From Bacteroidota bacterium (GTDB taxonomy: Bacteria > Bacteroidota > Bacteroidia > Chitinophagales > Chitinophagaceae): a stretch of DNA of 64,000 bases. The position numbers and the translations under genes were made by a program. The stretch lies in contig JAHEFI010000002.1 in NCBI GenBank assembly GCA_024640255.1, forward strand, positions 1 to 64,000, in the 5' to 3' direction. The stretch's first letter is position 1. Each line of letters opens with the position of its first letter. Shown here in pieces: positions 43,420 to 52,395 of the stretch. The notes beneath the pieces were generated by a model. It ran no database searches. It had not been told where the DNA came from and saw nothing but the letters and a program-made list of their open reading frames with translations.

Positions 43420-44079
43420 TTAAATTTTGTTGCCCCTGATATACATTCTATAAGAGAATATAGTAGGTATGATCACCATTACTGCTGTAGCCACCATAAA
43501 ACAAATGAATGCATATTTGCCTTCGAAAATTAAAGTAGTGATTACTTGAAACAATCCGCCATAGATCCATAATTTTCCTGCAATCTTATGTGTCTCGTTC
43601 CAGTTATCTGTGTTCTCTAGTGTCCATGGTAATTTAAAGCCAGCAAAATAGTTTTGATGAATTTTTGGCATCATCCATCCAATCACTGCAAAGAATAGTC
43701 CAATAGCTGGTAGTATTAATTTAGTTACATTAATGGATGGGCTACTTGCAGAAATAGTAATGACTAATCCTAATAAACTTAAAAATCCTACAAGTAATAA
43801 AGCAAATTTTTTGAACATGCCATCGTCTTCTTCCTTTACTCTTTTAGGATCAAAGTTTTTGATATTGGATAACAAGAAAAAAGTAAATAAGCTTACTGCC
43901 CCTAAAATTCCGGGACCTAGAAATATACTATCCTTGCCTCCAAATCCGTCTGCCTCTCCTTTAAAGTTAAAGTGTGTCGGTATAGTAGCTGGCAAACTAT
44001 TATAGATATAGGCTGCATATCCAAAAGGAATGGCTATTAATACTAAAGCTAATAATAGGTTGGGGGTAGACTTTTTCAT
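43420..44079 (-). CDS. DUF1648/SdpI family membrane protein
   Basis: 219 aa inner-membrane protein with about five to six hydrophobic segments. The N-terminal segment with YAAYIYNSLPATIPTHFNFK is the DUF1648 signature, and the later NYFAGFKLPWTLENTDNWNE is the SdpI/YhfL-type motif. SdpI is an immunity protein to a toxin in Bacillus; no toxin gene is nearby, so immunity is not implied. It is divergent from the deoxyhypusine-synthase-like gene. Confidence 0.85.
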   Translation of the reverse strand: MKKSTPNLLLALVLIAIPFGYAAYIYNSLPATIPTHFNFKGEADGFGGKDSIFLGPGILGAVSLFTFFLLSNIKNFDPKRVKEEDDGMFKKFALLLVGFLSLLGLVITISASSPSINVTKLILPAIGLFFAVIGWMMPKIHQNYFAGFKLPWTLENTDNWNETHKIAGKLWIYGGLFQVITTLIFEGKYAFICFMVATAVMVIIPTIFSYRMYIRGNKI

Positions 44080-44143
44080 AATCTATTGGTTTTGTTCGTA
44101 TTCTGTAATCCTACACAAGTTACTATTTATGGCTAAAAAAAAT

Positions 44144-44151
44144 TACTTTTG
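44144..44151 (+). promoter_or_regulatory. -7 element upstream of the deoxyhypusine-synthase-like gene
   Basis: TACTTTTG matches TAnnTTTG and lies 16 bases before the chosen ATG. It falls within the upstream open extension of the frame, which supports the internal start at 44168. Confidence 0.45.
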
Positions 44152-44167
44152 CATCAAATCTGAAAAA

Positions 44168-45142
44168 ATGAGCAAGGGACCTGTTTCGCAATTTATTGAG
44201 CATCATTATAGACATTTTAATGCTGCCGCTTTAGTAGATGCTGCTAAAGGATATGAAACCCATTTATTAGAGGGTGGTAAAATGTTAGTGAGTTTGGCTG
44301 GTGCAATGAGTACTGCCGAATTAGGTATCAGTTTGGCTGAAATGATCCGCCAAGATAAAATTGCCATCATTAGTTGTACAGGTGCAAACCTAGAAGAAGA
44401 TGTGATGAACTTAGTGGCACATAGTCATTATAAGCGTGTACCTAACTATCGTGATTTAACTCCTCAAGACGAGTGGGATTTATTAGAGAATCATTATAAC
44501 CGTGTTACAGATACTTGTATTCCTGAAGAGGAAGCATTTAGACGTTTACAAAAGCACTTAGTGAAGGTTTGGAAAGATGCTGAAGCTGCTGGTGAAAGAT
44601 ATTTCCCTCATGAGTTTTTATACAAAGTGGTTTTAAGTGGAGACTTAGAACAATACTATGAAATAGATCCAAAGAATAGCTGGATTGTAGCAGCTGCTAA
44701 AAAGAATATTCCTATTATCGTTCCAGGTTGGGAAGACAGTACTACTGGTAATATTTTTGCTAGTTATGTTATTAAAAATGAATTGAAAGCATCTACTGTT
44801 AAAAACGGTATTGAGTATATGGTGATGTTAACAGAGTGGTATAGAGCGAATAGTGGTGGTAAGGGTGTGGGCTTCTTCCAAGTAGGTGGTGGTATTGCCG
44901 GAGATTTCCCTATCTGCGTTGTACCAATGATGTACCAAGATTTAGAATGGCATGATGTTCCATTCTGGAGTTATTTCTGTCAAGTAAGTGATAGTACTAC
45001 TTCTTATGGGTCTTACTCTGGTGCAGTTCCAAACGAAAAAATTACCTGGGGTAAATTAGATATTCATACGCCTAAGTTCATCGTAGAAAGTGATGCAACT
45101 ATCGTAGTTCCATTAATCTTTGCTTATATCCTTGGACAATAA
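44168..45142 (+). CDS. Deoxyhypusine synthase family protein (bacterial, function uncertain)
   Basis: 324 aa NAD-binding protein of the deoxyhypusine/homospermidine synthase superfamily. The catalytic Lys is retained in the motif NEKITWGKLDIH (about K296), matching the active-site Lys of the human enzyme. The region that in eukaryotes carries the substrate-binding His (KHHIANA) reads GGGIAGDFPICVVP and lacks it. Bacteria lack eIF5A, so the reaction is probably on another amine, such as homospermidine formation. It ends with SDATIVVPLIFAYILGQ, typical of the fold. I choose the ATG at 44168, since the longer frame overlaps the promoter. Confidence 0.85.
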   Translation: MSKGPVSQFIEHHYRHFNAAALVDAAKGYETHLLEGGKMLVSLAGAMSTAELGISLAEMIRQDKIAIISCTGANLEEDVMNLVAHSHYKRVPNYRDLTPQDEWDLLENHYNRVTDTCIPEEEAFRRLQKHLVKVWKDAEAAGERYFPHEFLYKVVLSGDLEQYYEIDPKNSWIVAAAKKNIPIIVPGWEDSTTGNIFASYVIKNELKASTVKNGIEYMVMLTEWYRANSGGKGVGFFQVGGGIAGDFPICVVPMMYQDLEWHDVPFWSYFCQVSDSTTSYGSYSGAVPNEKITWGKLDIHTPKFIVESDATIVVPLIFAYILGQ

Positions 45143-45145
45143 AGC

Positions 45146-45188
45146 TAAAAAAATCGCCACCCTCGTTTATGGGGGGTGGCGAAAAAAT
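45146..45188 (+). terminator. Terminator after the deoxyhypusine-synthase-like gene
   Basis: TCGCCACCC pairs with GGGTGGCGA (9 bp, extended by a T/G pair) and is followed by AAAAAATT; upstream lies an A-run. It is better as a terminator for the plus strand but may act on both strands. Confidence 0.75.
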
Positions 45189-45199
45189 TATAAGAGAAA

Positions 45200-45240
45200 A
45201 AATAAATAAGCCCTTAAATTATCTAAGGGCTTATTTATTT
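45200..45240 (-). terminator. Terminator of the M28 peptidase gene
   Basis: A 16 bp perfect stem (AAATAAATAAGCCCTT with AAGGGCTTATTTATTT) overlaps the stop codon of the minus-strand peptidase gene. T-runs occur on both sides. Confidence 0.8.
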
Positions 45241-46759
45241 ATCTAGCAGGCATGTTAAGCTTTAAATCGCGTTTCAACATGTCATCTCTGTTAGCAATCT
45301 CTGCTGCTGTGTAGTAAATCATTTTTACTCTCTTTTGCATTAGCTCAAAATTGATTTTCTCAATAGTGTCTGTTGGCTTATGATAATCTGCTAATAACAT
45401 ACCATCATAGAAGAATAAAACGGGTACACCTTTTTTAGCAAAATTGTAATGATCGCTTCTATAGTAAATCATGTTTTTATCTGCAGGATCATCGTATTTA
45501 TAATCCAAAGTTAAATTGCTTGATTCTTTGTTAGCTGCTTCGTTAATTACAGGTAAATCTGTACTTAATTTATCGTGTCCGATTACATAAACATAGTTTA
45601 ATGAATCAGCTGATTGTCTTTCTGTATCAACTCTTCCAACCATATCAGTATTTAAATCAGCAGTAGTTTTATCCAATGGAAACAATGGATGCTCTGAATA
45701 GTAATCAGATCCCCATAATCCTTTCTCTTCACCACTTACAATAACAAAAACCAATGTTCTTCTTGGGCTTTTTCCTTTTTTAGCAGCTTGTGCAAAAGCT
45801 TCTGCCATTTGCATAACACTTACTGTACCAGAACCATCATCATCTGCACCATACCAAATCACATCTCCTTTTTTACCTAAGTGATCGTAGTGAGCAGATA
45901 ATACTAAGTATTCCTCTTTTTTATCTGTACCAGGAATTACACCTACTACATTGCTACTTTCTAAATTATCTGTACTCTTAGTTGCTACTAAATTAATTTG
46001 TGTTGCAACAGCTCCTTTAGTATAGTTACTTGTTCCAAGAATAGCATTAGCCACTTCTTTTGAAATACTTAACATAGCAAACCCTTTTGCAGTGTTTGCT
46101 TTTGTATACATATTACCTTTTGTTGGTGTAGCCATTTTCTTTGGAAAATCTGCACTAATAATGCATAAACCAGCAGCACCTTTTGCCATTGCATTACGCA
46201 TCTTAGCCATTGGAGAAGCAGGATTAGCATTAAATGCTCTATTTCCGCCTTGTCCCATACTTGGTGTTCCTGCAGCAGACCCCTCTGATACAATCACTAA
46301 TTTACCTTGTACATCTAAGTTTTCATAATCATTGACACCATTAGCCGCATCAACAATTCCGTAACCTGCATATACTACATTGGTATAATTAAAATTACCA
46401 GAGCTGATTGTTTGCAAAGAGAAAGAATAATCTTTATCCCACTCATATGCTTTTCCATTTACGGTTAAACTTTTTTCAGTTAAAGCATCTTGGTATACTG
46501 GGTATACTTGTTGGTAGCTTTCACCATTACCTGGCTGTAATCCCCATTTTTTAAATTGAGTCTCAATGAAGGCTGCTGCTTTCTTTTGTCCTGGAGTAGC
46601 TGTTTCACGGCCTTCCATTTCTGCGCTAGCAATAATAGTTAATTTTTCTTTTAAGCCTTCTTGTGTAATAAGCTTACCGAATTTTTTTAAGTCTTCTGCT
46701 TTTTGAGCAAAAGTAGTTGTGCTAATAAAAGCAATTAAAATCCAAATCCCTTTTTTCAT
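45239..46759 (-). CDS. M28 family peptidase with PA domain
   Basis: 506 aa exported metallopeptidase. A signal peptide (MKKGIWILIAFISTTTFAQ) precedes a PA-like insertion (residues ~100-240, with YAGYGIVDAANGVNDYENLD) and the M28 domain. Zinc ligands: SAHYDHLGKKGDV (His), YGADDDGSGTVS (Asp), VIVSGEEKGLWGS (Glu-Glu), NTDMVGRVD (Asp), LLADYHKPTDT (His). I use ATG 46759 as start, because the in-frame extension to 46780 overlaps rpiB. It is a paralogue of the truncated peptidase at the left edge and lacks its PDZ domain. It lies 14 bases after rpiB. Confidence 0.92.
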   Translation of the reverse strand: MKKGIWILIAFISTTTFAQKAEDLKKFGKLITQEGLKEKLTIIASAEMEGRETATPGQKKAAAFIETQFKKWGLQPGNGESYQQVYPVYQDALTEKSLTVNGKAYEWDKDYSFSLQTISSGNFNYTNVVYAGYGIVDAANGVNDYENLDVQGKLVIVSEGSAAGTPSMGQGGNRAFNANPASPMAKMRNAMAKGAAGLCIISADFPKKMATPTKGNMYTKANTAKGFAMLSISKEVANAILGTSNYTKGAVATQINLVATKSTDNLESSNVVGVIPGTDKKEEYLVLSAHYDHLGKKGDVIWYGADDDGSGTVSVMQMAEAFAQAAKKGKSPRRTLVFVIVSGEEKGLWGSDYYSEHPLFPLDKTTADLNTDMVGRVDTERQSADSLNYVYVIGHDKLSTDLPVINEAANKESSNLTLDYKYDDPADKNMIYYRSDHYNFAKKGVPVLFFYDGMLLADYHKPTDTIEKINFELMQKRVKMIYYTAAEIANRDDMLKRDLKLNMPAR

Positions 46760-46773
46760 AGTTGATGTTTTAA

Positions 46774-47226
46774 TTAACAAGCAATTTTGTTGACTCTATT
46801 TTGGTGTCTACCGCCTTCGTAATTTGTTTCCATGAAAGTTGTAATCATTTCTTTTGCTTTTTCGATACTTACATATCTAGCTGGAATACAAATCATATTG
46901 GCATCATTGTGTAAACGCGTTAATTCTGCAATTTCTTTTTCCCAACATAATCCCGCACGAATACCTGCGTGTTTATTGGCTGTCATGGCAACTCCATTGG
47001 CACTTCCGCAAAATAAAATTCCAAAAGCGGCTTCACCTGTTTCTACGCTACTTGCTGTAGGATGTGCAAAATCTGGATAATCTACCGAGTCTTTCCCATG
47101 AGTGCCAAAATCTTTTACAGTATATCCTTGAGATTCTAGCCAAGTTTTTACTTGATCTTTATACTCTACTCCTGCATGGTCTGCGCCCATTGCAATGGGT
47201 TTGCTTGCATCAAAAACAAATGCCAT
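46774..47226 (-). CDS. rpiB: Ribose 5-phosphate isomerase B
   Basis: 150 aa isomerase of the pentose phosphate pathway. The family pattern is present: IAMGADHAGVEYKD at the start, GILFCGSANGVAMTANKHAG containing the active-site Cys region, RLHNDANMICIPARYVS, and the C-terminal GGRHQNRVNKI. The residues NGV replace the usual GIG in the Cys loop. It lies between tatC and the M28 peptidase with short spacers, so it is probably in a tatC-rpiB-peptidase operon. Confidence 0.9.
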   Translation of the reverse strand: MAFVFDASKPIAMGADHAGVEYKDQVKTWLESQGYTVKDFGTHGKDSVDYPDFAHPTASSVETGEAAFGILFCGSANGVAMTANKHAGIRAGLCWEKEIAELTRLHNDANMICIPARYVSIEKAKEMITTFMETNYEGGRHQNRVNKIAC

Positions 47227-47253
47227 AGTTTAAATTTTAAAGTGAACTATTGA

Positions 47254-48105
47254 TTAATCCCATTCTTCATCTGCTTTTTGCACTGCTTTATAAGCCCATG
47301 CGGAAACGATGATACTGAATTCAAATAATGAATATAATGGAATGAATACAATTGTTTGGCTATACCAGTCTGGACTTGGTGTAATAAATGCTGCCACCAC
47401 CAAGATCACTATCACTGCATACTTACGCGTAGCTCTTAAGAATTTAGGTGTTACAATTCCAATCTTAGTTAATAAAAATACAATGACTGGTAATTCAAAT
47501 GCTATACCACAACCCAAGATTAAATTAGTTAGGTTATCTATATAATCTGCAAATGTTGGTATAGTAGTTACTGCTCCTCTTGTACCTAATTGGAATCCAG
47601 CTAAGAAGTTAAAAGTAAATGGTCCAAGTACAAAAAATCCAAATGCCGCACCTAAAAAGAAAAAGAAGGATACGAAGAAGATCATGAATCTAGTATTCTT
47701 TAATTCGTTTTCTTTTAATGCTGGTTTTACAAAAGACCAAAACTGCCAAAATATAAAAGGGAAGGCTACAATGATTGCTCCAATAAATGCCATGCTTATG
47801 GCACTTAAAAATTGTCCTCCAAAAGTGGTACTCTGTAAAGTCACTTTTACAGGGGGCATACAAAGGGAGTCTCCTAAATGTAAATAATGGCTTAAATCAC
47901 AAAATGCTCTATAAGTAATAAAATCTGGGTACAATGGCCCCATAATAATATGGTCCATGATCCAGTCTCTATAAATGAATAGCACTACAAATGCTATTAA
48001 TATGGAAAATAATGAACGAACTATTGTGCCTCTTAATACTTCAAGATGATCTATAAAAGACATCTCTGAGTTCTCGTCGGATTTGAATCTATCGAATATT
48101 GCCAT
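47254..48105 (-). CDS. tatC: Sec-independent protein translocase TatC
   Basis: Multi-pass receptor for twin-arginine signals. Six membrane segments are visible. The N-terminal MSFIDHLEVLRGTIVRSLFS has the conserved HLxELR-type motif, and FWQFWSFVKPALKENELK is the conserved cytoplasmic loop. The first periplasmic loop is longer than in E. coli and has two Cys (YRAFCDLSHYLHLGDSLC). Proteins with Tat leaders are encoded at 27-34 kb. No tatA is adjacent. Confidence 0.95.
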   Translation of the reverse strand: MAIFDRFKSDENSEMSFIDHLEVLRGTIVRSLFSILIAFVVLFIYRDWIMDHIIMGPLYPDFITYRAFCDLSHYLHLGDSLCMPPVKVTLQSTTFGGQFLSAISMAFIGAIIVAFPFIFWQFWSFVKPALKENELKNTRFMIFFVSFFFFLGAAFGFFVLGPFTFNFLAGFQLGTRGAVTTIPTFADYIDNLTNLILGCGIAFELPVIVFLLTKIGIVTPKFLRATRKYAVIVILVVAAFITPSPDWYSQTIVFIPLYSLFEFSIIVSAWAYKAVQKADEEWD

Positions 48106-48176
48106 GCGAAAAATGAATGAGGTCTAAAGTTACTGTTTATGGAGGAAAACTAGGCCTTCAGACCTTAAAATTTACA

Positions 48177-49412
48177 CTAGCGGATCTTTATTTTCACCTT
48201 CTCAATCCTGGTGTCGCTTACCGACAATATCTCGGCGTCAAAATGGGCTAGTTGTATGGTAGTTCTAACCTTTGGAATAGACTCGTATTTATGAATTAGA
48301 TACCCACTTAGGGTCTCTGCATTGTCAGCAGAAAAATCTATACCATATTTTTCATATAAGTAATCTAATTCCAATCTACCACTGAAGATAAACTCTGTAT
48401 CAGATAATTTCTTTTCTACCAATTCTTGTTCATCATATTCATCATCAATCTCTCCAAATATTTCTTCTAACACATCTTCCATGGTGACAATACCCGCTGT
48501 TCCACCAAACTCATCTACTACCCAGGCAATACTTTTTCTTTTTTTAGAAAACAAACTGATTAAATCTGCAGCACTCATACTCTCTGGTACCAATGGTATA
48601 GAATGTAGTACAGTGGCTAGTTTGGAAGGCTTTTTGAACAGGTCTAATTGGTGTACATATCCAACAATACTATCCAAACTTTCATCGTATACAATAAGTT
48701 TACTCAATTTGGTTTCTTCAAAAATTTTCTGAAGCTCATCAATAGATGTATTTATATCTACGCCAATAATTTCGGTTCTTGGTACCAAACATTCTCTAAT
48801 CTTAATATCTGGTAAGCTTAATGCGTTCTCAAATAAATCGGTATTTAAATCTTGTTGGTTTTGTTCATCTTTGGTTTGTTGTACAAAATGCGCCAAATCT
48901 ACTTTTGTAAAAGCCTCTTTTTTATTAGTCACTTTTACATTGAATAAATTTCTTAATACCCATTGTGCTAGACTAACTAATATAATGGTTAATGGCTTAA
49001 ACAATAAATGAAAAAAGTTAGCAATAGGAGCGAAGCTGGTGATCATAGATGCAGCTCTTGCCTTGAAGATAGCTTTAGGCACTAATTCTCCAATTAATAA
49101 AATAACCAAAGTAGATACTATCGTGTTTCCCAATAATATCGCATAAGGTCCTAAATTAAAAGCAGACCATATATAAGTATGCAAGGCTTCTTCAAATAAA
49201 ATACCAAATATTACTAAAGAGATATTTAGTCCTATTAAACATGTTCCAATAAATTGGGTAGGGGCTTCTAAGAATTTTGCTAAAATATTACCCGCACGAC
49301 TTCCTTGCTTTTTCTTTAACTCCAAGCTTAATCTGTTGGCGCTTACAAAACCAATTTCATAGCCCGAAAAAAAGCCAATTAATAATAAGGATGCGATAAT
49401 AGCGAAAATCAT
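48177..49412 (-). CDS. CNNM/CorC family transporter (hemolysin-like, DUF21-CBS)
   Basis: 411 aa inner-membrane protein. A DUF21/CNNM transmembrane region of about four segments (to residue ~170) is followed by a CBS pair (with VDINTSIDELQKIFEE and YDESLDSIVGYVHQLD) and a CorC/HlyC-like C-terminal domain (VDEFGGTAGIVTMEDVLEEI). Related proteins export or tune Mg2+ and Co2+; the hemolysin name is historical. In Bacteroidota relatives commonly sit next to lptC, as here (one gene lies between). Confidence 0.9.
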   Translation of the reverse strand: MIFAIIASLLLIGFFSGYEIGFVSANRLSLELKKKQGSRAGNILAKFLEAPTQFIGTCLIGLNISLVIFGILFEEALHTYIWSAFNLGPYAILLGNTIVSTLVILLIGELVPKAIFKARAASMITSFAPIANFFHLLFKPLTIILVSLAQWVLRNLFNVKVTNKKEAFTKVDLAHFVQQTKDEQNQQDLNTDLFENALSLPDIKIRECLVPRTEIIGVDINTSIDELQKIFEETKLSKLIVYDESLDSIVGYVHQLDLFKKPSKLATVLHSIPLVPESMSAADLISLFSKKRKSIAWVVDEFGGTAGIVTMEDVLEEIFGEIDDEYDEQELVEKKLSDTEFIFSGRLELDYLYEKYGIDFSADNAETLSGYLIHKYESIPKVRTTIQLAHFDAEILSVSDTRIEKVKIKIR

Positions 49413-49428
49413 ATTCTTTCTTTATTGC

Positions 49429-50418
49429 TTACCACTCTGGGAAAGCAGGTTTTGTTTCGATGATGCCTTCTATTTGCTCCATGATTTCAGGCGTTAATAA
49501 AGCGGCTGTATCTATGGCAGTTAAATTATCTTTTAATTGTGCTTCACTAGTAGCACCTAAGATAGCGGTACTTACATTGGGGTTTTTAATACACCATGCA
49601 ATACTTAAAGAAGCGGTACTTACTTTTAATGCTTTTGCTAAAGCACTTAGTTGTTGCACTTTTCTAATTTTATCTTGCATTAACCATCTGTCTCTTAACC
49701 ACTCAAATCCTTCTAATTGAAATCTTGATCCTTCTGGGATATCGTCATTGTACTTGCCTGTTAAAAGTCCTGCTGCTAAAGGACTCCAGATAGTAGTACC
49801 TAGTCCAACATTTTTATAAATCTCATTGTATTCTACTTCTACTTTTTGACGCTCAAACATATTGTATTGAGGTTGCTCCATACTTGGCCCAATTAATCTA
49901 TATTTTTCTGCCACTCTATGCGCTTCCATTATTTCCACACCACTCCATTCGCTGGTTCCCCAATATAAAATCTTTCCTTGTTGAATTAATGTATTCATGG
50001 TATGAACCACTTCTTCAATAGGAGTTGTTTTATCTGGTCTATGACAAAAATATAAATCCAAATAATCAGTTTGCATTCTTTGTAAAGCTTCGTGACATGC
50101 TTCTGTTAAATGCTTTCTACTTAATCCTGTTTGATTAGGTTTATTCTCTTTGCCTCTCCAACCAAAATAGGCTTTGGAAGAAAGTACATAGCTAGTTCTA
50201 TCCCATTTTTTCTTTGCTAATACACGGCCCATCATTTTTTCACTTTCCCCTGCCGCATACACTTCAGCATTATCGAAAAAATTTACACCTGCATCATAGG
50301 CCATGCCCATTAAAGTGTCTGCAATGCCATCATTGATTTGTTTGTGAAAAGTTACCCAGCTTCCAAAGCTCAAAGTGCTTAATTGAAGCCCTGTTTTTCC
50401 CATCTTTCTATATTCCAT
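49429..50418 (-). CDS. Aldo/keto reductase
   Basis: 329 aa NADPH-dependent reductase of the voltage-gated potassium channel beta-subunit/YghZ type. Catalytic residues are in the pattern FFDNAEVYAAGESEKMMG (Asp, Tyr), SKAYFGWRG (Lys) and YFCHRPDKTTPIEEVV (His); the cofactor-binding AWCIKNPNVSTAILGATSEA lies near the C-terminus. Substrate unknown. It is between lptC and the CNNM gene, on the same strand with short spacers. Confidence 0.9.
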   Translation of the reverse strand: MEYRKMGKTGLQLSTLSFGSWVTFHKQINDGIADTLMGMAYDAGVNFFDNAEVYAAGESEKMMGRVLAKKKWDRTSYVLSSKAYFGWRGKENKPNQTGLSRKHLTEACHEALQRMQTDYLDLYFCHRPDKTTPIEEVVHTMNTLIQQGKILYWGTSEWSGVEIMEAHRVAEKYRLIGPSMEQPQYNMFERQKVEVEYNEIYKNVGLGTTIWSPLAAGLLTGKYNDDIPEGSRFQLEGFEWLRDRWLMQDKIRKVQQLSALAKALKVSTASLSIAWCIKNPNVSTAILGATSEAQLKDNLTAIDTAALLTPEIMEQIEGIIETKPAFPEW

Positions 50419-50429
50419 AATATTTGTAT

Positions 50430-51020
50430 TTAAGGATGTATTGTACTACTGTCGTTTATAATCGCGTAACTATTGGGTTGTATCTGAAAGATACGAATAT
50501 CTGTTAAGTCTTGATTGGCTTCAAAGCCTTTTCCAAAGGTTTTAACCAAAGGGTTATGTTGTTTTACAATTACATCTTTGTCGGTATGAAATTTACCCGT
50601 TTCTTGGTCCCAAAACATTTCTTGACACCATAAAGTATCTCCTTGTAAATTAAACACCACTACATTTCCTTGTAAAAATATTTTATTCTCTGTTTCTTTA
50701 TAGTTGGCATAATTCGCTCTTAGCTTGCTATCTACTTTAGCACTGTCTTTAAAAAAATTTACATAAATATTATTGGGAAACTCTACCATCTTGCTACTGT
50801 CTTGCAAATACCTATTCATTATAGGACCCATTATTTTTGCAGACATCTTACCGCCGCTACTCATATATATTTCTACATTCTTTCCTATATCTACTCCACC
50901 GTTCTTCTTTCCTAAATTTTTAACATCATTTACATTGTTCTCGCAAGAGGCCATAAAAAAGCAGCTACTGATTCCAGCAACTGCTATATTCATTATTTTC
51001 TTTAATCTATGATTAATCAT
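50430..51020 (-). CDS. lptC: LPS export ABC transporter periplasmic protein LptC
   Basis: Part of the Lpt bridge that moves LPS from the inner to the outer membrane. The 196 aa product has a short N-terminal hydrophobic part and a lipobox, FMASC (C26), unlike the membrane-anchored E. coli form. The jelly-roll region has IYVNFFKDSAKVDSKLRANY, NKIFLQGNVVVFNLQGDTLW and a C-terminal RIFQIQPNS. The start is set at ATG 51020, just inside the upstream gene (8-base overlap). The nearby outer-membrane protein gene belongs to the same block. Confidence 0.88.
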   Translation of the reverse strand: MINHRLKKIMNIAVAGISSCFFMASCENNVNDVKNLGKKNGGVDIGKNVEIYMSSGGKMSAKIMGPIMNRYLQDSSKMVEFPNNIYVNFFKDSAKVDSKLRANYANYKETENKIFLQGNVVVFNLQGDTLWCQEMFWDQETGKFHTDKDVIVKQHNPLVKTFGKGFEANQDLTDIRIFQIQPNSYAIINDSSTIHP

Positions 51021-52395
51021 ATTTGCGTTTATTAAACCAAACATCACTCAAGCTATATCCAAGAGTGAATTGTAAATAACTTTCTTTGAAATTATTTACA
51101 CTACTTCCTCTTTGTCCAATTTGCAATGCCAAATTAAGAATAGTGAATTGATAATCATAAGAGCGATATTTTCTAATTGGCATTCCTAATCCAAAAGTAA
51201 AGCCAGTTACTTTTAATCCGTTATTATCTATGTTCACATAATCTTTTCCATGAAAAAATCCAGCTCTATAAATAACAGTTGACCAATAATTTTCAAAAGC
51301 ATAAGGGTCAGGATTGTATTGAACACCACCTCTAATCATATAAGAATTGGATAAAGGATCTCTTTTTCCATAAAAAGAATAACTATCGTTCCATGCAGCT
51401 TGATTCATCTCGATACCATATACCCATTGATCATAGCTACCTCTTGCTACTATTTGTTTCTTGTGTAAAGCAATACCAAAAGACATAGTACTTGGGATAT
51501 TGATTCTACCACTTAAATTGGCATTTAACTGAGCTGTATCAACACCAAATTCGTTGTTGGCAGTATAGGTTCCAATGGCTCTAGTAATATCCTGTTTTGC
51601 TTTTAAGCTTTGATCCAAAGAGTAAGTTGCTCCATAGCTAATTGCATATTGCGTCTTCTCTTTTGTATTTGGATGATCTATTGTATGAATTGGGAATTCT
51701 CCTTGCACCCCTATTTTTAAGAAAGCGCCACCGAAATTAGTTTTTGTACTAGATTTTGATTGATAGAAGAATGAAGAATCTGGATTGTATAAAATTGTTT
51801 TAATGGTCTCTATATCTTTTCTTCCAAAATTATATCCAGTATTAAATCCGAGACTCATGTATTTCCATGATTTACCTAATCCAACAAATACTTGGTTTAA
51901 TCCACCATCTCCTTTGTAATTATTAATCAAAGTATCTTTTGCATTCACATAAGCTAATTCATTCACTGAGTAATGAATACTTGTTATGGGTTGTAATCCA
52001 AATGCAAATCCAATTTTTTTGTCTTTACTAATTGGCACACCAATGGCTAAATAATTAGGAACTAAATAAGCTGATTTTTCTCTTCCAGCAGGTTCGGCTC
52101 TTTTTAGCGTGGTTTGATTTAAACTCATTGCTATATCAAAAGTAGTCATGTAGATACTACCATAACTTGCTGGATTATTGAAATTAATACTCTGACCATA
52201 ACTACCATTCATAGTTGAATTGAATGCAGTAGAAAATCCGCCCATTCCTTGGCTGGCTGCATTTTGTCCATTCATCACTTCATTGCCTAATCCGTATCTT
52301 GAAAATGGAGAGTTGATTTGCGCCTTTGTAGGGGTTAAATAACAAACTAAAACTAAGAAAATGGTTACTCTACTGATTTGTTTCGCTAATAGCAT
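51013..52395 (-). CDS. Putative outer-membrane beta-barrel protein
   Basis: 460 aa exported protein. A signal peptide (to about LTPTKAQ) is followed by SPFSRYGLGNEVMNGQNAAS and many short alternating beta strands, as in FadL-like transport barrels; the C-terminus reads FTLGYSLSDVWFNKRKYD. I cannot assign a precise family. It overlaps coaX upstream by 26 bases and lptC downstream by 8. The conserved coaX-barrel-lptC order in Bacteroidota suggests a link to envelope assembly. Confidence 0.7.
   Translation of the reverse strand: MLLAKQISRVTIFLVLVCYLTPTKAQINSPFSRYGLGNEVMNGQNAASQGMGGFSTAFNSTMNGSYGQSINFNNPASYGSIYMTTFDIAMSLNQTTLKRAEPAGREKSAYLVPNYLAIGVPISKDKKIGFAFGLQPITSIHYSVNELAYVNAKDTLINNYKGDGGLNQVFVGLGKSWKYMSLGFNTGYNFGRKDIETIKTILYNPDSSFFYQSKSSTKTNFGGAFLKIGVQGEFPIHTIDHPNTKEKTQYAISYGATYSLDQSLKAKQDITRAIGTYTANNEFGVDTAQLNANLSGRINIPSTMSFGIALHKKQIVARGSYDQWVYGIEMNQAAWNDSYSFYGKRDPLSNSYMIRGGVQYNPDPYAFENYWSTVIYRAGFFHGKDYVNIDNNGLKVTGFTFGLGMPIRKYRSYDYQFTILNLALQIGQRGSSVNNFKESYLQFTLGYSLSDVWFNKRKYD

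Noticed and set aside
43420-44079. SdpI similarity as evidence for a toxin-immunity system.
   Set aside because: No toxin gene or export genes are adjacent, and SdpI/DUF1648 proteins are common without such a system.
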